Source of the DNA: SHAN690 sp023262195
GTDB taxonomy: Bacteria > Bacteroidota > Bacteroidia > Flavobacteriales_G > Salibacteraceae
DNA length: 64,000 nucleotides
Assembly: GCA_038142005.1 (NCBI GenBank)
Contig: JAYQJE010000007.1
Location: 22,129 to 86,128 of the forward strand
Direction: 5' to 3'
Positions 29,099 through 38,764 of the stretch are shown piece by piece. Position 1 is the stretch's first letter. Every line of letters starts with the position of its first letter. The position numbers were made by a program, and so were the translations under genes. Below the pieces are notes generated by a model. That model was not told the DNA's origin and made no database searches. It saw only the letters and a program-made list of their open reading frames with translations.

Positions 29099-29974
29099 CT
29101 ATTGCTTTGGGTGAGTTTTGAAAAAATCCCACATCAATTCATTCGCGTTGATTACTTCAGATGGTTGATCCGCTCTTCTCCTTGGCGCAATCCCCATGGG
29201 CCAGCTATGCCCACCGTCCTTAGTTAGGTAGAATACAATTTCGCTCGAATCAGCGCAATTGCTCCAATTCCATACATCTACACCATCAGCGGTTGTGAAT
29301 GAAGAATCGGTGCTGCATTCATTTAGCACCGCCCAAGCTTCCGCGATGGAATCGAGTGGAGGATTGTAATGATCGCTCAATCCATCTCCAATACCACCAT
29401 TCCATGGTACATTGCTGTCTTCATAAGAGTGAAAATGTATGACACTGACCGGGTTTTGGGCTACACAGTTAAGTGCTGCCATTCCACCGGCTACAGGCGC
29501 AATTGCTGCAATTCGATGACTCAATTCACAGGCTAGTCTATAGCTCATCATGGCGCCATTGGACATACCTGTTGCATATATTTGTGATTGATTGATATTA
29601 TAGTTGGCCTCAAGTTCGTCAAGAAGCTTATTGATAAAACCAACATCATCAATTTCATCCTGACGAGCCTTGCCACAACAACGTCCAACATTCCATGTGC
29701 GCTTGTATCCGTTTGGTGAACAAAGAATAAATCCTTTTTCATCAGAAAAGACAGCGAGTCCACTTTGCTCCTCAATGTTTTTTGCCGTGCCTGTTCCTCC
29801 ATGCAAAGCGATGATTAATGGGTATGAAGTACTTTCAACATATCCATTGGGTAAGTGAAGAAGGTAGCTTCGATTTTGACCATCGTATCGAAATTGAAAG
29901 TGTTCCGAATCATATTTTGATTTGGCACAACTCGTAAAAAGGATAATTGTTAGTAGAAAACAAAAAGCTCTCAT
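29099..29974 (-). CDS. PHB-depolymerase-type (LpqC) esterase lipoprotein
   Basis: A lipoprotein signal (MRAFCFLLTIILFTSCAK) anchors a secreted alpha/beta hydrolase. Features are LIIALHGGTGTAKN (oxyanion region), ATGMSNGAMMSYRLA (GxSxG nucleophile), and GGHSWP near the C-terminus (catalytic His). Length 291 residues from the ATG at 29974; the TTG two codons upstream is less likely. LpqC/PHB depolymerase-like proteins hydrolyse ester bonds such as feruloyl or acetyl groups on polysaccharides. The substrate is not defined here. Confidence 0.87.
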   Translation of the reverse strand: MRAFCFLLTIILFTSCAKSKYDSEHFQFRYDGQNRSYLLHLPNGYVESTSYPLIIALHGGTGTAKNIEEQSGLAVFSDEKGFILCSPNGYKRTWNVGRCCGKARQDEIDDVGFINKLLDELEANYNINQSQIYATGMSNGAMMSYRLACELSHRIAAIAPVAGGMAALNCVAQNPVSVIHFHSYEDSNVPWNGGIGDGLSDHYNPPLDSIAEAWAVLNECSTDSSFTTADGVDVWNWSNCADSSEIVFYLTKDGGHSWPMGIAPRRRADQPSEVINANELMWDFFKTHPKQ

Positions 29975-30037
29975 GTGCAAGTGTGAATGTAAGTATAGAT
30001 TCGAGTTACACCTAAAAATGAGGGTTTGCAGTCGAAT

Positions 30038-31040
30038 ATGGTAAAGATATTGAGCATAGATGGTGGAGGTATTCGCGGAATTTTACCGGGAGTAATTCTC
30101 AGTTATATTGAAGAACAATTACAACTGAGGAGTGATGATCCTACCAAAAGACTCGTTGATTATTTTGATTTGATCGCTGGTACAAGCACGGGCGGAATTT
30201 TAACTTCACTATATCTGTGCCCCTAACGAACATGGCAGACCAAAATTCAAAGCCTCGCAAGCTGTAGATCTATACTTAACGCATGGATCAAAGATTTTTA
30301 AGCGCAGCATACGCCAAAAGAATTAAGTCAGTAGATGGCCTAACAGATGAGAAGTATAGCGCTCGTGAGCTCGAAAAGATTTCACAACAGTTTATGGGCG
30401 ACACCAAGCTAAGCGATCTTTTGAAACCTTGCTTGATTACGAGTTATGATATCGAAAAGCGCAGGGCGCATTTCTTCACGAGCAATGACGCTAAAAATCC
30501 TGCTTCAGATTTTTATATGAAAGATGTGGCACGCGCCACAAGTGCCGCACCAACTTATTTTGAATGTGCACGAATCAAGAATTTAATGGGTGATGAGTTT
30601 GCACTTGTAGATGGCGGTGTGTTTGCCAATAATCCTTCCTTATGTGCGTATTCTGAAGCCAGAAACATGAACTTTAAGAGCCTTGAAATTAACAAACCAA
30701 GAGCCAAGCAAATGCTTATTGTGAGCCTAGGAACGGGCAGTGAAACAAAGGAATATGGCTATAAAAATGCCAAGAAATGGGGAAAGATTCGATGGATACA
30801 GCCGGTGATTGACATTATGATGAGCGGAAGCTCTGAGACTGTAGATTTTCACCTGAGTATACTTTTGATGCTGCTGATGCAGCAGATCAGTATATCCGGA
30901 TAGAGCCCAAGGTTTACATGGCAGATAAGGATATGGACAACGCCACTCAATCAAATATTGATGCACTGCACAATGCAGCACTAATGAACGTGACTGAAAA
31001 TAAGGACAAACTCGATCGTATTGTGAACACGTTGTTGTGA
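30038..31040 (+). CDS. Patatin-like phospholipase, three frame breaks
   Basis: All patatin motifs are present: ILSIDGGGIRGILPG (oxyanion hole), IAGTSTGGILTSLY (GxSxG nucleophile) and LVDGGVFANNPSLCAY (catalytic Asp, DGG). Middle elements such as YDIEKRRAHFFTS and DVARATSAAPTYFE also match. Three breaks separate the parts. One base is missing at the CCCC run at 30220-30223 (giving NEHGRPKFKASQ), one extra base lies at 30321-30322 (giving KIKSVDGLTDEK), and one is missing at about 30855-30862 (giving YTFDAADAADQYIRI, out to the stop at 31038). The protein is about 333 residues. It should be an intracellular or secreted acyl hydrolase; no signal peptide is seen. Confidence 0.88.
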
Positions 31041-31069
31041 TTTCATAGCAGCATTTATACCGATAAACA

Positions 31070-32266
31070 ATGAAATCAGAACGCATCATTCTTTATCTTC
31101 TAGCTGCATCGCAGTTTACGCATATCATGGATTTTATGATCATTATGCCGCTGGGCGAAATGCTCATGGAAGAATTAATGATCGATTCACAGCAGTTTTC
31201 TTTTCTTGTAGCGAGCTATACCATCACGGCAGGCGTTACGGGGCTTATCAGCGCTTTTTTTGTTGACATATTTGATAGAAAGAACTATTTCCTTATTGCC
31301 TACATGGGGTTTGCTCTAGGTACTTTTCTGTGTGGGTGGGTTGATTCGTATTCTGGACTTGTAATGGCACGCACTTTTACAGGAGCCTTTGGTGGAGTGA
31401 TTAGTAGCACCGTCATTGCCATTGTGAGCGATGCTATCGCTTCGGAGCGCAGGGCTTGGGGCTTGGGGATAGTAATGACGGCTTTTTCCATGGCATCAGC
31501 CCTAGGCTTGCCTGTTGGGTTATATTTTGCGTTCAATTTTGGTTGGAACTGGCCATTTATTGCACTAGGCGGGGTAAGCTTAATCAATGCCGTTGCAGTC
31601 TATTTTACACTGCCACCAGTTCGGGGCCACCTAGATAATCCTGATCCTGGAGTTGGTTCTTTTCAATTTATCAAGGAAATTCCTCAGAATAAAAACCAGT
31701 GGATGGCATTGACTTATACAATGCTATTGATGTTTGGTCATTTTGCCGTAATTCCCTTTATAACCCCATACTTGGTCGAAAATGTGGGTTTCGAACGTGA
31801 TCAAATCACCTTTGTTTACTTAGTAGGTGGAGTAGCGACTATAATTTCCAATCCAAGGGTTGGGCGATGGGCAGACCGTGTAGGTAGAGAGCGTGTTTTT
31901 AATTTTATGGCTTTTGCATCGCTGCTGCCTATTTTGGCACTGACCAACCTTCCTCCTGTTCCAGTTTGGCTAGCCTTGATCGTCACAGGGTCGTTTTTTG
32001 TTTTGGTAGGAGGTAGGATGGTACCTTCAACCGCTATAGTAACTAATGTGATAAAGCCAAGAAATAGAGGAAGTTTTATGAGTTTAAACTCATCTGTCCA
32101 AAATTTGACGGCTGGTGTGGCTAGCATGGCTGCGGGATACTTGGTGACTATTCCAAAAGGTTGTCATTCGGTGCTAGGATTCTGGAAGGTTGGGCTCATT
32201 GGTGTGATTTTCACATTAATTGCAATAGCCATGATGCATCAAATCACTAAACTGAAGGATTCGTGA
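31070..32266 (+). CDS. MFS transporter (AraJ-like)
   Basis: The 398-residue protein has 12 likely membrane segments, with the MFS loop 2-3 region around FDRKNYFLIAYMGFALG and another in WADRVGRERVFNFM (the cytoplasmic DRxGR-like motif of the second half). ARTFTGAFGGVISSTVIAIV and MASALGLPVGLYFAF fit the drug/sugar efflux subfamily. It probably exports a small molecule, but the substrate is not readable from sequence. It is a stand-alone gene following patatin after 29 bases, so possibly cotranscribed. Confidence 0.9.
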   Translation: MKSERIILYLLAASQFTHIMDFMIIMPLGEMLMEELMIDSQQFSFLVASYTITAGVTGLISAFFVDIFDRKNYFLIAYMGFALGTFLCGWVDSYSGLVMARTFTGAFGGVISSTVIAIVSDAIASERRAWGLGIVMTAFSMASALGLPVGLYFAFNFGWNWPFIALGGVSLINAVAVYFTLPPVRGHLDNPDPGVGSFQFIKEIPQNKNQWMALTYTMLLMFGHFAVIPFITPYLVENVGFERDQITFVYLVGGVATIISNPRVGRWADRVGRERVFNFMAFASLLPILALTNLPPVPVWLALIVTGSFFVLVGGRMVPSTAIVTNVIKPRNRGSFMSLNSSVQNLTAGVASMAAGYLVTIPKGCHSVLGFWKVGLIGVIFTLIAIAMMHQITKLKDS

Positions 32267-32330
32267 TATGAATTCAGACCGCTTTCTTCTCGATGATTGA
32301 GCGTGATTAGTATAGCGAAAATTTTAGGAG

Positions 32331-32376
32331 TTTGCACCTAAACCATTGGTATTGATTCATGTAGTTTAGGTGCAAA
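32331..32376. repeat. Perfect 13-bp inverted repeat in the MFS-PKD spacer
   Basis: TTTGCACCTAAAC at 32331-32343 is repeated exactly as its reverse complement at 32364-32376, with a 20-base loop. Neither side is followed by a T-run on the transcribed strand, so it is not a classical terminator for the MFS gene. It could be a protein-binding site or an mRNA hairpin upstream of the lipoprotein gene at 32449. Confidence 0.75.
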
Positions 32377-32448
32377 AAATTAAGGTTTGTGCCTCGTGGT
32401 GGGCAAAACACACTACATCGCGCTCTTTTAATCGAAATTATAAACTCA

Positions 32449-33456
32449 ATGAAAAAATTATCTTTTTTAATGGCAGCGGTTGGATTAGTAGCGATGACCT
32501 CTTGTAATCGTACACCAACAGCAACCTTTACTACTGATGCCACTTCGGTAACGGTAGGTGAGGTAGTAACATTTACCAATACTTCTGAAGATGCGTACAA
32601 TGCAGTATGGGATTTTGGTGATGGAACTCAATCAATGGCTTACAGCCCAACCCACGTTTATGAAACTCCAGGAACATATGCTGCTACGCTTCAAATTGAA
32701 AACAGACGCGGAAGCGAAGTAGTGGTTTCTTCTGCCACTACTATTACTGTGGATTCAGTTTCAGCTGAGCCACTGCCAGCTGCGAGTGTGGTTCTGACTG
32801 CAGATAAATCTGAATATGATTTTTATGAGTACGCGACTTTTGTTGCGACACCTACTGGTGGGGATGTGCTCTACTATGTTTGGAAAATCGAAGGATCCTA
32901 TTCAAATTACGCAATAACCACGAATAGCTCTTTTAGGGGGCACCGCTCTTGGGATATTGGAACACTTAACGTAAGTGTAACTGTTGTATTTGATCCAGAA
33001 CAAGGAATAGAACCGGTTACTTCTTCTCTAACTGTTGAAATTGATTCTACTTCATATGGTAACGGAATGTATGACCAAAACGCTGCCCAGGGTGAAATGA
33101 GAAATAACTTGGCTGGCGAATGGAATCTGGAAGATGAAGATTTTGACTATGATCAGGAAGTCGGTGGATACGATGATTATGACTTAGATTTTGATCGTGA
33201 TTATCTTTTTTACGGTACCAATCGAATACTCAAAACAGAGAATGATCCTAGCTTTTCTGGAAATAGACTTTCCTCTGTAACTTGGAGTCACATCTTTGAT
33301 AATGTAATTTCTGCTGATGGTGACGGGTGGATGGTTTTCTTCGATGGAAATGAAATGACATGGATACGTGAGCAATTCATTAGCTATTATGATTTTTCCA
33401 CTGGTCAAGAATATGACATTAGGCTAACTGTGACTAGAACGTTTGTTCGCAAGTAA
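32449..33456 (+). CDS. PKD-domain lipoprotein
   Basis: The ATG at 32449 gives a lipoprotein signal (MKKLSFLMAAVGLVAMTSC). A PKD domain follows (TFTNTSEDAYNAVWDFGDGT, SPTHVYETPGTYAATLQI), then a second beta-rich region and an acidic stretch DYDLDFDRDYLF. Total length 335 residues. PKD domains mediate protein-protein or polysaccharide contacts at the cell surface. A Rho-independent terminator lies 23 bases after the stop. No enzyme domain is seen. Confidence 0.85.
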   Translation: MKKLSFLMAAVGLVAMTSCNRTPTATFTTDATSVTVGEVVTFTNTSEDAYNAVWDFGDGTQSMAYSPTHVYETPGTYAATLQIENRRGSEVVVSSATTITVDSVSAEPLPAASVVLTADKSEYDFYEYATFVATPTGGDVLYYVWKIEGSYSNYAITTNSSFRGHRSWDIGTLNVSVTVVFDPEQGIEPVTSSLTVEIDSTSYGNGMYDQNAAQGEMRNNLAGEWNLEDEDFDYDQEVGGYDDYDLDFDRDYLFYGTNRILKTENDPSFSGNRLSSVTWSHIFDNVISADGDGWMVFFDGNEMTWIREQFISYYDFSTGQEYDIRLTVTRTFVRK

Positions 33457-33479
33457 TCATTAGAATAATTCACAAAGAG

Positions 33480-33506
33480 AGCCTCGATTATCGGGGCTTT
33501 TTTTTT
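33480..33506 (+). terminator. Rho-independent terminator after the PKD lipoprotein
   Basis: AGCCTCGA pairs with TCGGGGCT across a TTA loop (one T-G mismatch), followed by nine T residues. It ends the lipoprotein transcript; the next gene starts 15 bases later on its own promoter or by read-through. Confidence 0.8.
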
Positions 33507-33521
33507 GTCCAAATTTGGCGT

Positions 33522-34307
33522 ATGAAAGCGTGTCAGTATTTCTTGGTTAATGCATTCACAGGCGTAAACTCACTCGGGAATCAAGCATGTGTCTTGTTTG
33601 TAGACGATTTATCTGACGACTCCAAACTACAAGCAATTGCAGCCAATATGAACTTGCCTGCTACCACATTTTTAATGCCTTTTGAAGATGGATATAAGGT
33701 TCGGTGGTTTGCACCTATGGCAGAAATTGGACTGTGTGGGCATGGTACCATCGCTGCCACATGGGTATTGAGTCGGCACCTCAATAAAGCAGATAACCAT
33801 AGATTTTACTTTAACACAGGTGCGATTGATGGTTACCTCACAGAAAATGGCGTGGCGATAAAATCCGATGCTATTCCTTACAATCAGCAACCCATACCAG
33901 ATCATGTGATCAGTGGATTTAATGACCAGGTAGAGGCTTACTATAGCTCAGGCAACAAGGATATTGTTGTTTTTCCATCGGATGAACTGGTTAAGAATCT
34001 ATCACCCAATTGGGATGTTTTAAAGACCTCGCCAACCTTTGGGTATGTAATTACTGCCCCCGGTTTAGATACGGTAGATTGCGTTTCGCGGGTAATACTT
34101 CCGCATATATCTATTCTAGAAGATCAAGCTACTGGAAGCGCTCATTTTTTAGTGGCGCCATACTGGAGTGAGCGATTGATTAAGCCAACAATTGAAGCCT
34201 ACCAAGCGAGTGAGCGGGGTGGTGTCATGACTTGCAGGGTCGAGAATAATCAAGTTGAATTAGAAGCTGTATGCACGGTATTTGGCTTAGGCCAATATTT
34301 GCTCTAA
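33522..34307 (+). CDS. PhzF family isomerase-like protein with altered active-site loop
   Basis: The 261 residues follow the PhzF/YddE plan: NAFTGVNSLGNQACVLFVDD, RWFAPMAEIGLCGHGTIAATW and EDQATGSAHFLVAPYW, the two-domain diaminopimelate epimerase-like fold. In most members the loop after the first helix reads NLSETxF and supplies the general-acid Glu; here it is NLPATTFLM with Ala at about residue 47. If so, the enzyme may not isomerise dihydroanthranilate-type substrates in the standard way. Its 3' end overlaps the convergent hydrolase gene by 4 bases. Confidence 0.82.
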   Translation: MKACQYFLVNAFTGVNSLGNQACVLFVDDLSDDSKLQAIAANMNLPATTFLMPFEDGYKVRWFAPMAEIGLCGHGTIAATWVLSRHLNKADNHRFYFNTGAIDGYLTENGVAIKSDAIPYNQQPIPDHVISGFNDQVEAYYSSGNKDIVVFPSDELVKNLSPNWDVLKTSPTFGYVITAPGLDTVDCVSRVILPHISILEDQATGSAHFLVAPYWSERLIKPTIEAYQASERGGVMTCRVENNQVELEAVCTVFGLGQYLL

Positions 34308-35334
34308 TCCACGCGGTTCACAAACTCAATAATGTCACTGGCATAAGCCTCACCCTCGTAAGCCATAGGTGAATGGCCGCTTCTATTATAAATGACGATT
34401 TCCTTATCGGCAGAGCTCACCCGATTAAAGGCATCAAAACCCAATGCAGGAGGGACTACAAAATCATATTTACCCCACAGAAATAGACTCGGAATGGTAA
34501 TTTGATCTAAACTGTCAGTGTATGCTGCCATCTCTACCTCATCCAGCAGCATGCTCGAAGTAACATTTCCTGTAAGAAAGCTAGTGAGATAATTGGTAGG
34601 GCTGTACAAGTCAGGGAATATGATTTCATCACCACCAATCACCCCGTCTTCTCCCAAAATCTGCTCCACTTCAAATCCCTTTGGTTAATGTCACCTCCGG
34701 TCTCGAGGCTGATGGCCAAGGTATCAATGCCATCCGCCCATTCTTTAATCTCGGTCCATTCATCAACGCTTCTTCCTTCTGCAATTTCTTCTGCTGCTAC
34801 TTGGCGAAACATTTTAATTGCTTCAACATTGAGCTTGGGAATATCGTGAGCTCCATTCGATTCTATCCAACCTGAACATAGGTGCTGATAGTCTTTTTTG
34901 ATCATGAATGCCGTACCAAGCGTTCCTCCCCAACTATGCCCAAGGACGTACAATTTGAGATTATCGCCATACTTTGCTCGAAGGCTAAGTATAACCGCCT
35001 TCATATCTTCCACCATTTGGTCAATGGTGAAAAAGTCAGTATGAAATGTGCCTTGACTCATACCTTGACCTCGTTGATCCCAATAGGCTACCGCGAACTC
35101 TTCTTCCAGCATTTCGGTGTAGGTGCCGCCTCGATATTCAAGGCCGCTGCCACCTGGTCCACCGTGGATAAGCAAAATGAGCTTACCCGAAGCCACATTG
35201 CCTCGAATATAAACAGGCATTTTAGCATAATCATGATCCACGTAAATGGTTTGGTTTACACCCTCTGGATCCGTTTTCTGACATCCGAAGAGCGCTAGCG
35301 TTAGACACAATATGGATAAAATCAAATACCTCAT
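34304..35334 (-). CDS. Alpha/beta hydrolase lipoprotein (proline iminopeptidase-like), one frame break
   Basis: A lipoprotein signal (LILSILCLTLALFGCQK) precedes an alpha/beta hydrolase with LLIHGGPGGSGLEY (oxyanion strand), VAYWDQRGQGMSQG and VLGHSWGGTLG (GxSxG nucleophile). In the other frame come PSLFLWGKYDFVVPP (catalytic Asp) and IYNRSGHSPMAYEG (catalytic His). Adding one base to the T3 run at 34680-34682 joins them as DINQKGFEVEQILGEDG. The proline iminopeptidase (S33)-type layout, with HGGPG and GHSWGG, suggests an aminopeptidase or related hydrolase in the periplasm. It overlaps the outer-membrane protein gene at 35331 by 4 bases. Confidence 0.88.
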
Positions 35335-35954
35335 TCTATAGACGGTTTATGGAAACCAAGCCTAAGCTGTGTGGTAATGTAGGGTACGAAGAATCCATTA
35401 TATCCTAACAACGAGGTGGCTTCTAATCGTAAATGCCACCACTGAAGCTTGCGAGACTCTTTTCGATATCTGCCGTAGCCAATAAAGCTCGTTGGTCCAA
35501 AATAGCCGCTACTGCCAAGTAATGTGCTGCTAACCTCATCATCGTCAAACACAGCATACGTATTTGGAAAAAAACTTCGCATGTATGCTCCTCCAAAACC
35601 CAACTGCCACTGCATTCTGCGCTTCGTAGTCTTTCGATATTCGATGGTAAGTGTGTTTAATGATGAGACGCTTGTCTCAGGATGCCAGATTACGCCTGTA
35701 TTTAACCCTGCAATCACCTGATGCACCTTGATCATATTTATTGCTCCCTTACCTCTTTTGACCTTGGACTTCATTTTAACTAGATCGTACAAACCATATT
35801 CTACTCCGAGATTTAGTCCAGGCCTAATTCCATTGTTTGTAAGAAACGAAATATGGTAGGTCAGCTCCCGAGACTCTGGAGTTTGTGCCATTACCCAGGT
35901 GCATGACGTGAGCCAAATAATTACGAATAAGAATTGATTTCTAGCTCGAAGCAT
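35331..35954 (-). CDS. Putative outer-membrane beta-barrel protein
   Basis: The 207-residue protein has a signal peptide (FLFVIIWLTSCTWVMAQ) and alternating aromatic/polar strands (LTYHISFLTNNGIRPGLNLG, AINMIKVHQVIAGLNTGVIW, MQWQLGFGGAYMRSF, LQWWHLRLEATSLLGYNGFF). This is the look of a small outer-membrane barrel, without any family I can name. It overlaps the following hydrolase gene by 4 bases (ATGA), so the two may form a transport/processing pair; that is inference. Confidence 0.6.
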   Translation of the reverse strand: MLRARNQFLFVIIWLTSCTWVMAQTPESRELTYHISFLTNNGIRPGLNLGVEYGLYDLVKMKSKVKRGKGAINMIKVHQVIAGLNTGVIWHPETSVSSLNTLTIEYRKTTKRRMQWQLGFGGAYMRSFFPNTYAVFDDDEVSSTLLGSSGYFGPTSFIGYGRYRKESRKLQWWHLRLEATSLLGYNGFFVPYITTQLRLGFHKPSIE

Positions 35955-35981
35955 TATGCAAATAACGGCTAGAAAACCTAA

Positions 35982-37874
35982 TTATTGACTTACCGTTTTG
36001 CGCTCGTTGAGTTTCCAAAGGCCAATGATAAGCAACACAATTCCAACTTGGCTGAGGATGGACTCTATCGTAGGGTAAATACCTAAAATCGATATGCGTA
36101 GGTTTATCGGAAAGGAATTTATACCGATGTAACCACCCTCTTGCAGCGCGTGAATGCCTTGCCCCATAAGAATTACAGCCAAGGTTAAAACCATGATGGT
36201 GGAGAATTGAAATACTTGTTTGATCGGAAGTTTTTTGAACCATCTCAACATGGCAACAGCGATGAAGAATAGGAGTAAGGCTGAGCCTATAAACCCAATG
36301 AGTATACCAATTTTGGAATCTCCTTCGCCTCCTGCACTTAGAGAAGAAATAAATAGAACCGATTCAAATGCCTCTCTGAAAACCACAATGAAAGAAAAAG
36401 CGCTTAAGCCAATTAAGTTATTTCGGTTTACAAGGGTCAGGATGCGTTCTTCTACAAAGGCTTTCCATTTTCCCGCTTCGGTTTTTCCGTGTAGCCAATA
36501 CCCCAAATAAAGGAGTATTCCAACAGCAAAAATCCCAATTAGCCCCTCCATTAATTCTCTTTCCGCAGCGCTCCACTGCATGAGTGAGTCTGTAAAGAAC
36601 CAACTGATCATTCCGACTACTATCGCAGCGATCCAACCAAGGTGAATCCATCTTGTAGCCTGCGGAATATTTACTTTACGTAACACCCCTAGTATGGCTA
36701 GAATTACGAAGAAAGCTTCCAGTCCTTCACGAATCAAAATGCCAGCTGTCAACAATGCCGTATCAAACACACCTCGTTCTGAAGATGACAAGAGCGCTTC
36801 AGCCTCATTGATGGTTTCGGTAGCCGTTATCACAGCAATTTCCAAAGCCTCTAATGACGCGTCTTGCTCAATCAAGGATCGAACCTTCATCATGTCTGCT
36901 TCTAATCTCCCGAACAGCGCGTTATCAGATGCCTGAACCTGAGCTTCGATAGGTTCAACTCCATCCAAGTAAGCTTTCAGAGCGGCATTGAGTGCATCCA
37001 TTTTATCTCTCGATTCATAAGCTAAAAGCGACTTTTTTAGCAGAGATTTTGCCTTATCTGTGGCAGTTATTTCTTTTTTAACTTCAACGGGCTGCGGGTT
37101 TGATCTATGCGCGGCCATGTTCGCACTAGGGTATTTTACTTTAAGATCTTCGTCACTCAGAGAAGCTAGATCAACAATATCGATTTCGATCTCCGTTTTC
37201 GCACTTCTGTTATCCAAGTGCTGAAGGCTTAACACATAGAATGCTACGTCCCAAATTTCCTCATCAGAAAGTTCTTTGAATGCACGCATAGACGTGCCTG
37301 GGATTCCTAATCTGATGGTGTTATAAGCTTGAAAAGGCGCCACTCCAACCATGATATCCTTGTTTCTAAAATTGGTTGGAGCTGGATTTAACCCTTGACC
37401 TGCAGGTCCATCGCCCGCGCCATAAGTGCCATGACAAGATGCACATTGTGCAGCGAAGAGTGATTTGCCCTTTTCGAGATTGGGAAACTGGTCAGGCACC
37501 AAAGCAACCAAGCCTTGCTGTAGCACTAACTCTTTTACTTTATCCGCTTGCTTGGCAACATCCGTGGCGGCTGCGGTATCCCGGATTAATCCATGTAATT
37601 GATCAAGTTCTGCCTTGATGACTTTTTCGTTGCTTAGAACACCAGAAGCATCTAATTCATCTGCTTTGGCAACCGCAGTGCCAACAAATTCATGCATTTC
37701 TGCATATTCAAACTCACTGATCACTTCTCCATTGCTCACACCCATCTGATAGTCCTTGGCGATGTAGTCCATCAGATTGATTAACATTCTTGCATTATCT
37801 TCTTCAGACTTAGTTTGAGAAGATACACTTAGCGTAAGTAAAAAACCGAGGAAAAAGAGTGTCGTTCGAATCAT
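35982..37874 (-). CDS. FTR1-type iron permease with N-terminal cytochrome c domain
   Basis: From the ATG at 37874 there is a signal peptide (TTLFFLGFLLTLSVSSQ), a helical periplasmic region, and a c-type cytochrome domain with CASCHGTYGAGDGPAGQGL (CxxCH heme site) and a distal Met in GTSMRAF. A second helical region leads to the FTR1 permease with two REGLE-type motifs (LIREGLEAFFVIL and VFREAFESVLF), the iron-translocating glutamates, and seven membrane helices. Total ~630 residues. FTR1 proteins import ferric iron with an oxidase partner; here the fused heme domain suggests electron transfer tied to iron uptake. The 24-codon upstream extension lacks signal character. Confidence 0.92.
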   Translation of the reverse strand: MIRTTLFFLGFLLTLSVSSQTKSEEDNARMLINLMDYIAKDYQMGVSNGEVISEFEYAEMHEFVGTAVAKADELDASGVLSNEKVIKAELDQLHGLIRDTAAATDVAKQADKVKELVLQQGLVALVPDQFPNLEKGKSLFAAQCASCHGTYGAGDGPAGQGLNPAPTNFRNKDIMVGVAPFQAYNTIRLGIPGTSMRAFKELSDEEIWDVAFYVLSLQHLDNRSAKTEIEIDIVDLASLSDEDLKVKYPSANMAAHRSNPQPVEVKKEITATDKAKSLLKKSLLAYESRDKMDALNAALKAYLDGVEPIEAQVQASDNALFGRLEADMMKVRSLIEQDASLEALEIAVITATETINEAEALLSSSERGVFDTALLTAGILIREGLEAFFVILAILGVLRKVNIPQATRWIHLGWIAAIVVGMISWFFTDSLMQWSAAERELMEGLIGIFAVGILLYLGYWLHGKTEAGKWKAFVEERILTLVNRNNLIGLSAFSFIVVFREAFESVLFISSLSAGGEGDSKIGILIGFIGSALLLFFIAVAMLRWFKKLPIKQVFQFSTIMVLTLAVILMGQGIHALQEGGYIGINSFPINLRISILGIYPTIESILSQVGIVLLIIGLWKLNERKTVSQ

Positions 37875-38034
37875 ATCTGCATGCAAAACAAGCTGAATCA
37901 TATTTGGTTTCAGCTGGCGCAAAAAAAGCGATAGAAATGCTGGCAAACAATACCGATTAATGGGTATTGTGAAATCGGGAGTCTATGAATTATTGGAGTA
38001 AGGAATTACATTCGCAACGAGCAAAGAAATAAAT

Positions 38035-38745
38035 ATGGGAAGAGCATTTGAATATCGAAGAGCAGCCAAGGAAAAGCGATGGGACAAGATGTCGCGAGTG
38101 TTTCCACGATTAGCCAAAGCCATCACTATGGCGGCCAAAGAGGGCGGGCCTGATCCGGATATGAATGCAGCGTTGAGAACAGCTATTCAGAATGCCAAGG
38201 CTCAGAATATGCCGAAGGACAATATCGAATCGGCAATAAAGAGAGCATCGGGCAAGGATGCCGAGAATTATGATGAAATAAACTATGAGGGTAAAGGGCC
38301 ACATGGTGTTTTAGTATTTGTGGAATGCGCCACCGACAATTCCACCAGAACTGTAGCCAACGTGAAGAGCTACTTTAATAAAGTTGGCGGTGGACTGGTG
38401 CCTACAGGATCGCTCGAATTTATGTTTGACCGAAAAGCTGTATTTGAGGTTGAAAAGACCGATGAGATGGATTTGGAGGAGTTGGAACTCGAACTGATTG
38501 ATGCAGGGTTAGAAGAAATTGAAGAAAATGAGGGTACAGTTTACATCTATGGTGATTACACCAATTTTGGTACGCTCAGCACAGCACTTGAAGAAAAAGG
38601 CATAGAGACCACCAAGGCCAGCTTAAAAAGAATACCAAACGCTCCAGTTGAATTCACGGATGAACAGCTTGAGGAAATTGAAAAGCTTTTAGACAAGCTT
38701 GATGAAGATGACGATGTTCAAGCGGTGTACAATAACATTGCGTAA
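38035..38745 (+). CDS. YebC/PmpR family transcriptional regulator
   Basis: The 236-residue protein opens MGRAFEYRRAAKEKRWDKMS and contains KAITMAAKEGGPDPDMN, NAKAQNMPKDNIESAIKRA and GPHGVLVFVECATDNSTRT, all hallmarks of the YebC family. Family members act as DNA-binding regulators or, as recently shown, relieve ribosome stalling at proline stretches. The acidic C-terminus (EEIEKLLDKLDEDDDVQAV) is typical. It is a single gene followed by an MFS transporter. Confidence 0.95.
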   Translation: MGRAFEYRRAAKEKRWDKMSRVFPRLAKAITMAAKEGGPDPDMNAALRTAIQNAKAQNMPKDNIESAIKRASGKDAENYDEINYEGKGPHGVLVFVECATDNSTRTVANVKSYFNKVGGGLVPTGSLEFMFDRKAVFEVEKTDEMDLEELELELIDAGLEEIEENEGTVYIYGDYTNFGTLSTALEEKGIETTKASLKRIPNAPVEFTDEQLEEIEKLLDKLDEDDDVQAVYNNIA

Positions 38746-38764
38746 TTCTTCGCGCCATTAGACG

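Noticed and set aside
30038..31040. Patatin gene as a pseudogene or programmed frameshift
   Set aside because: All three catalytic motifs survive and each break is a one-base change, two of them at repeated bases, in line with the error pattern seen across the window.
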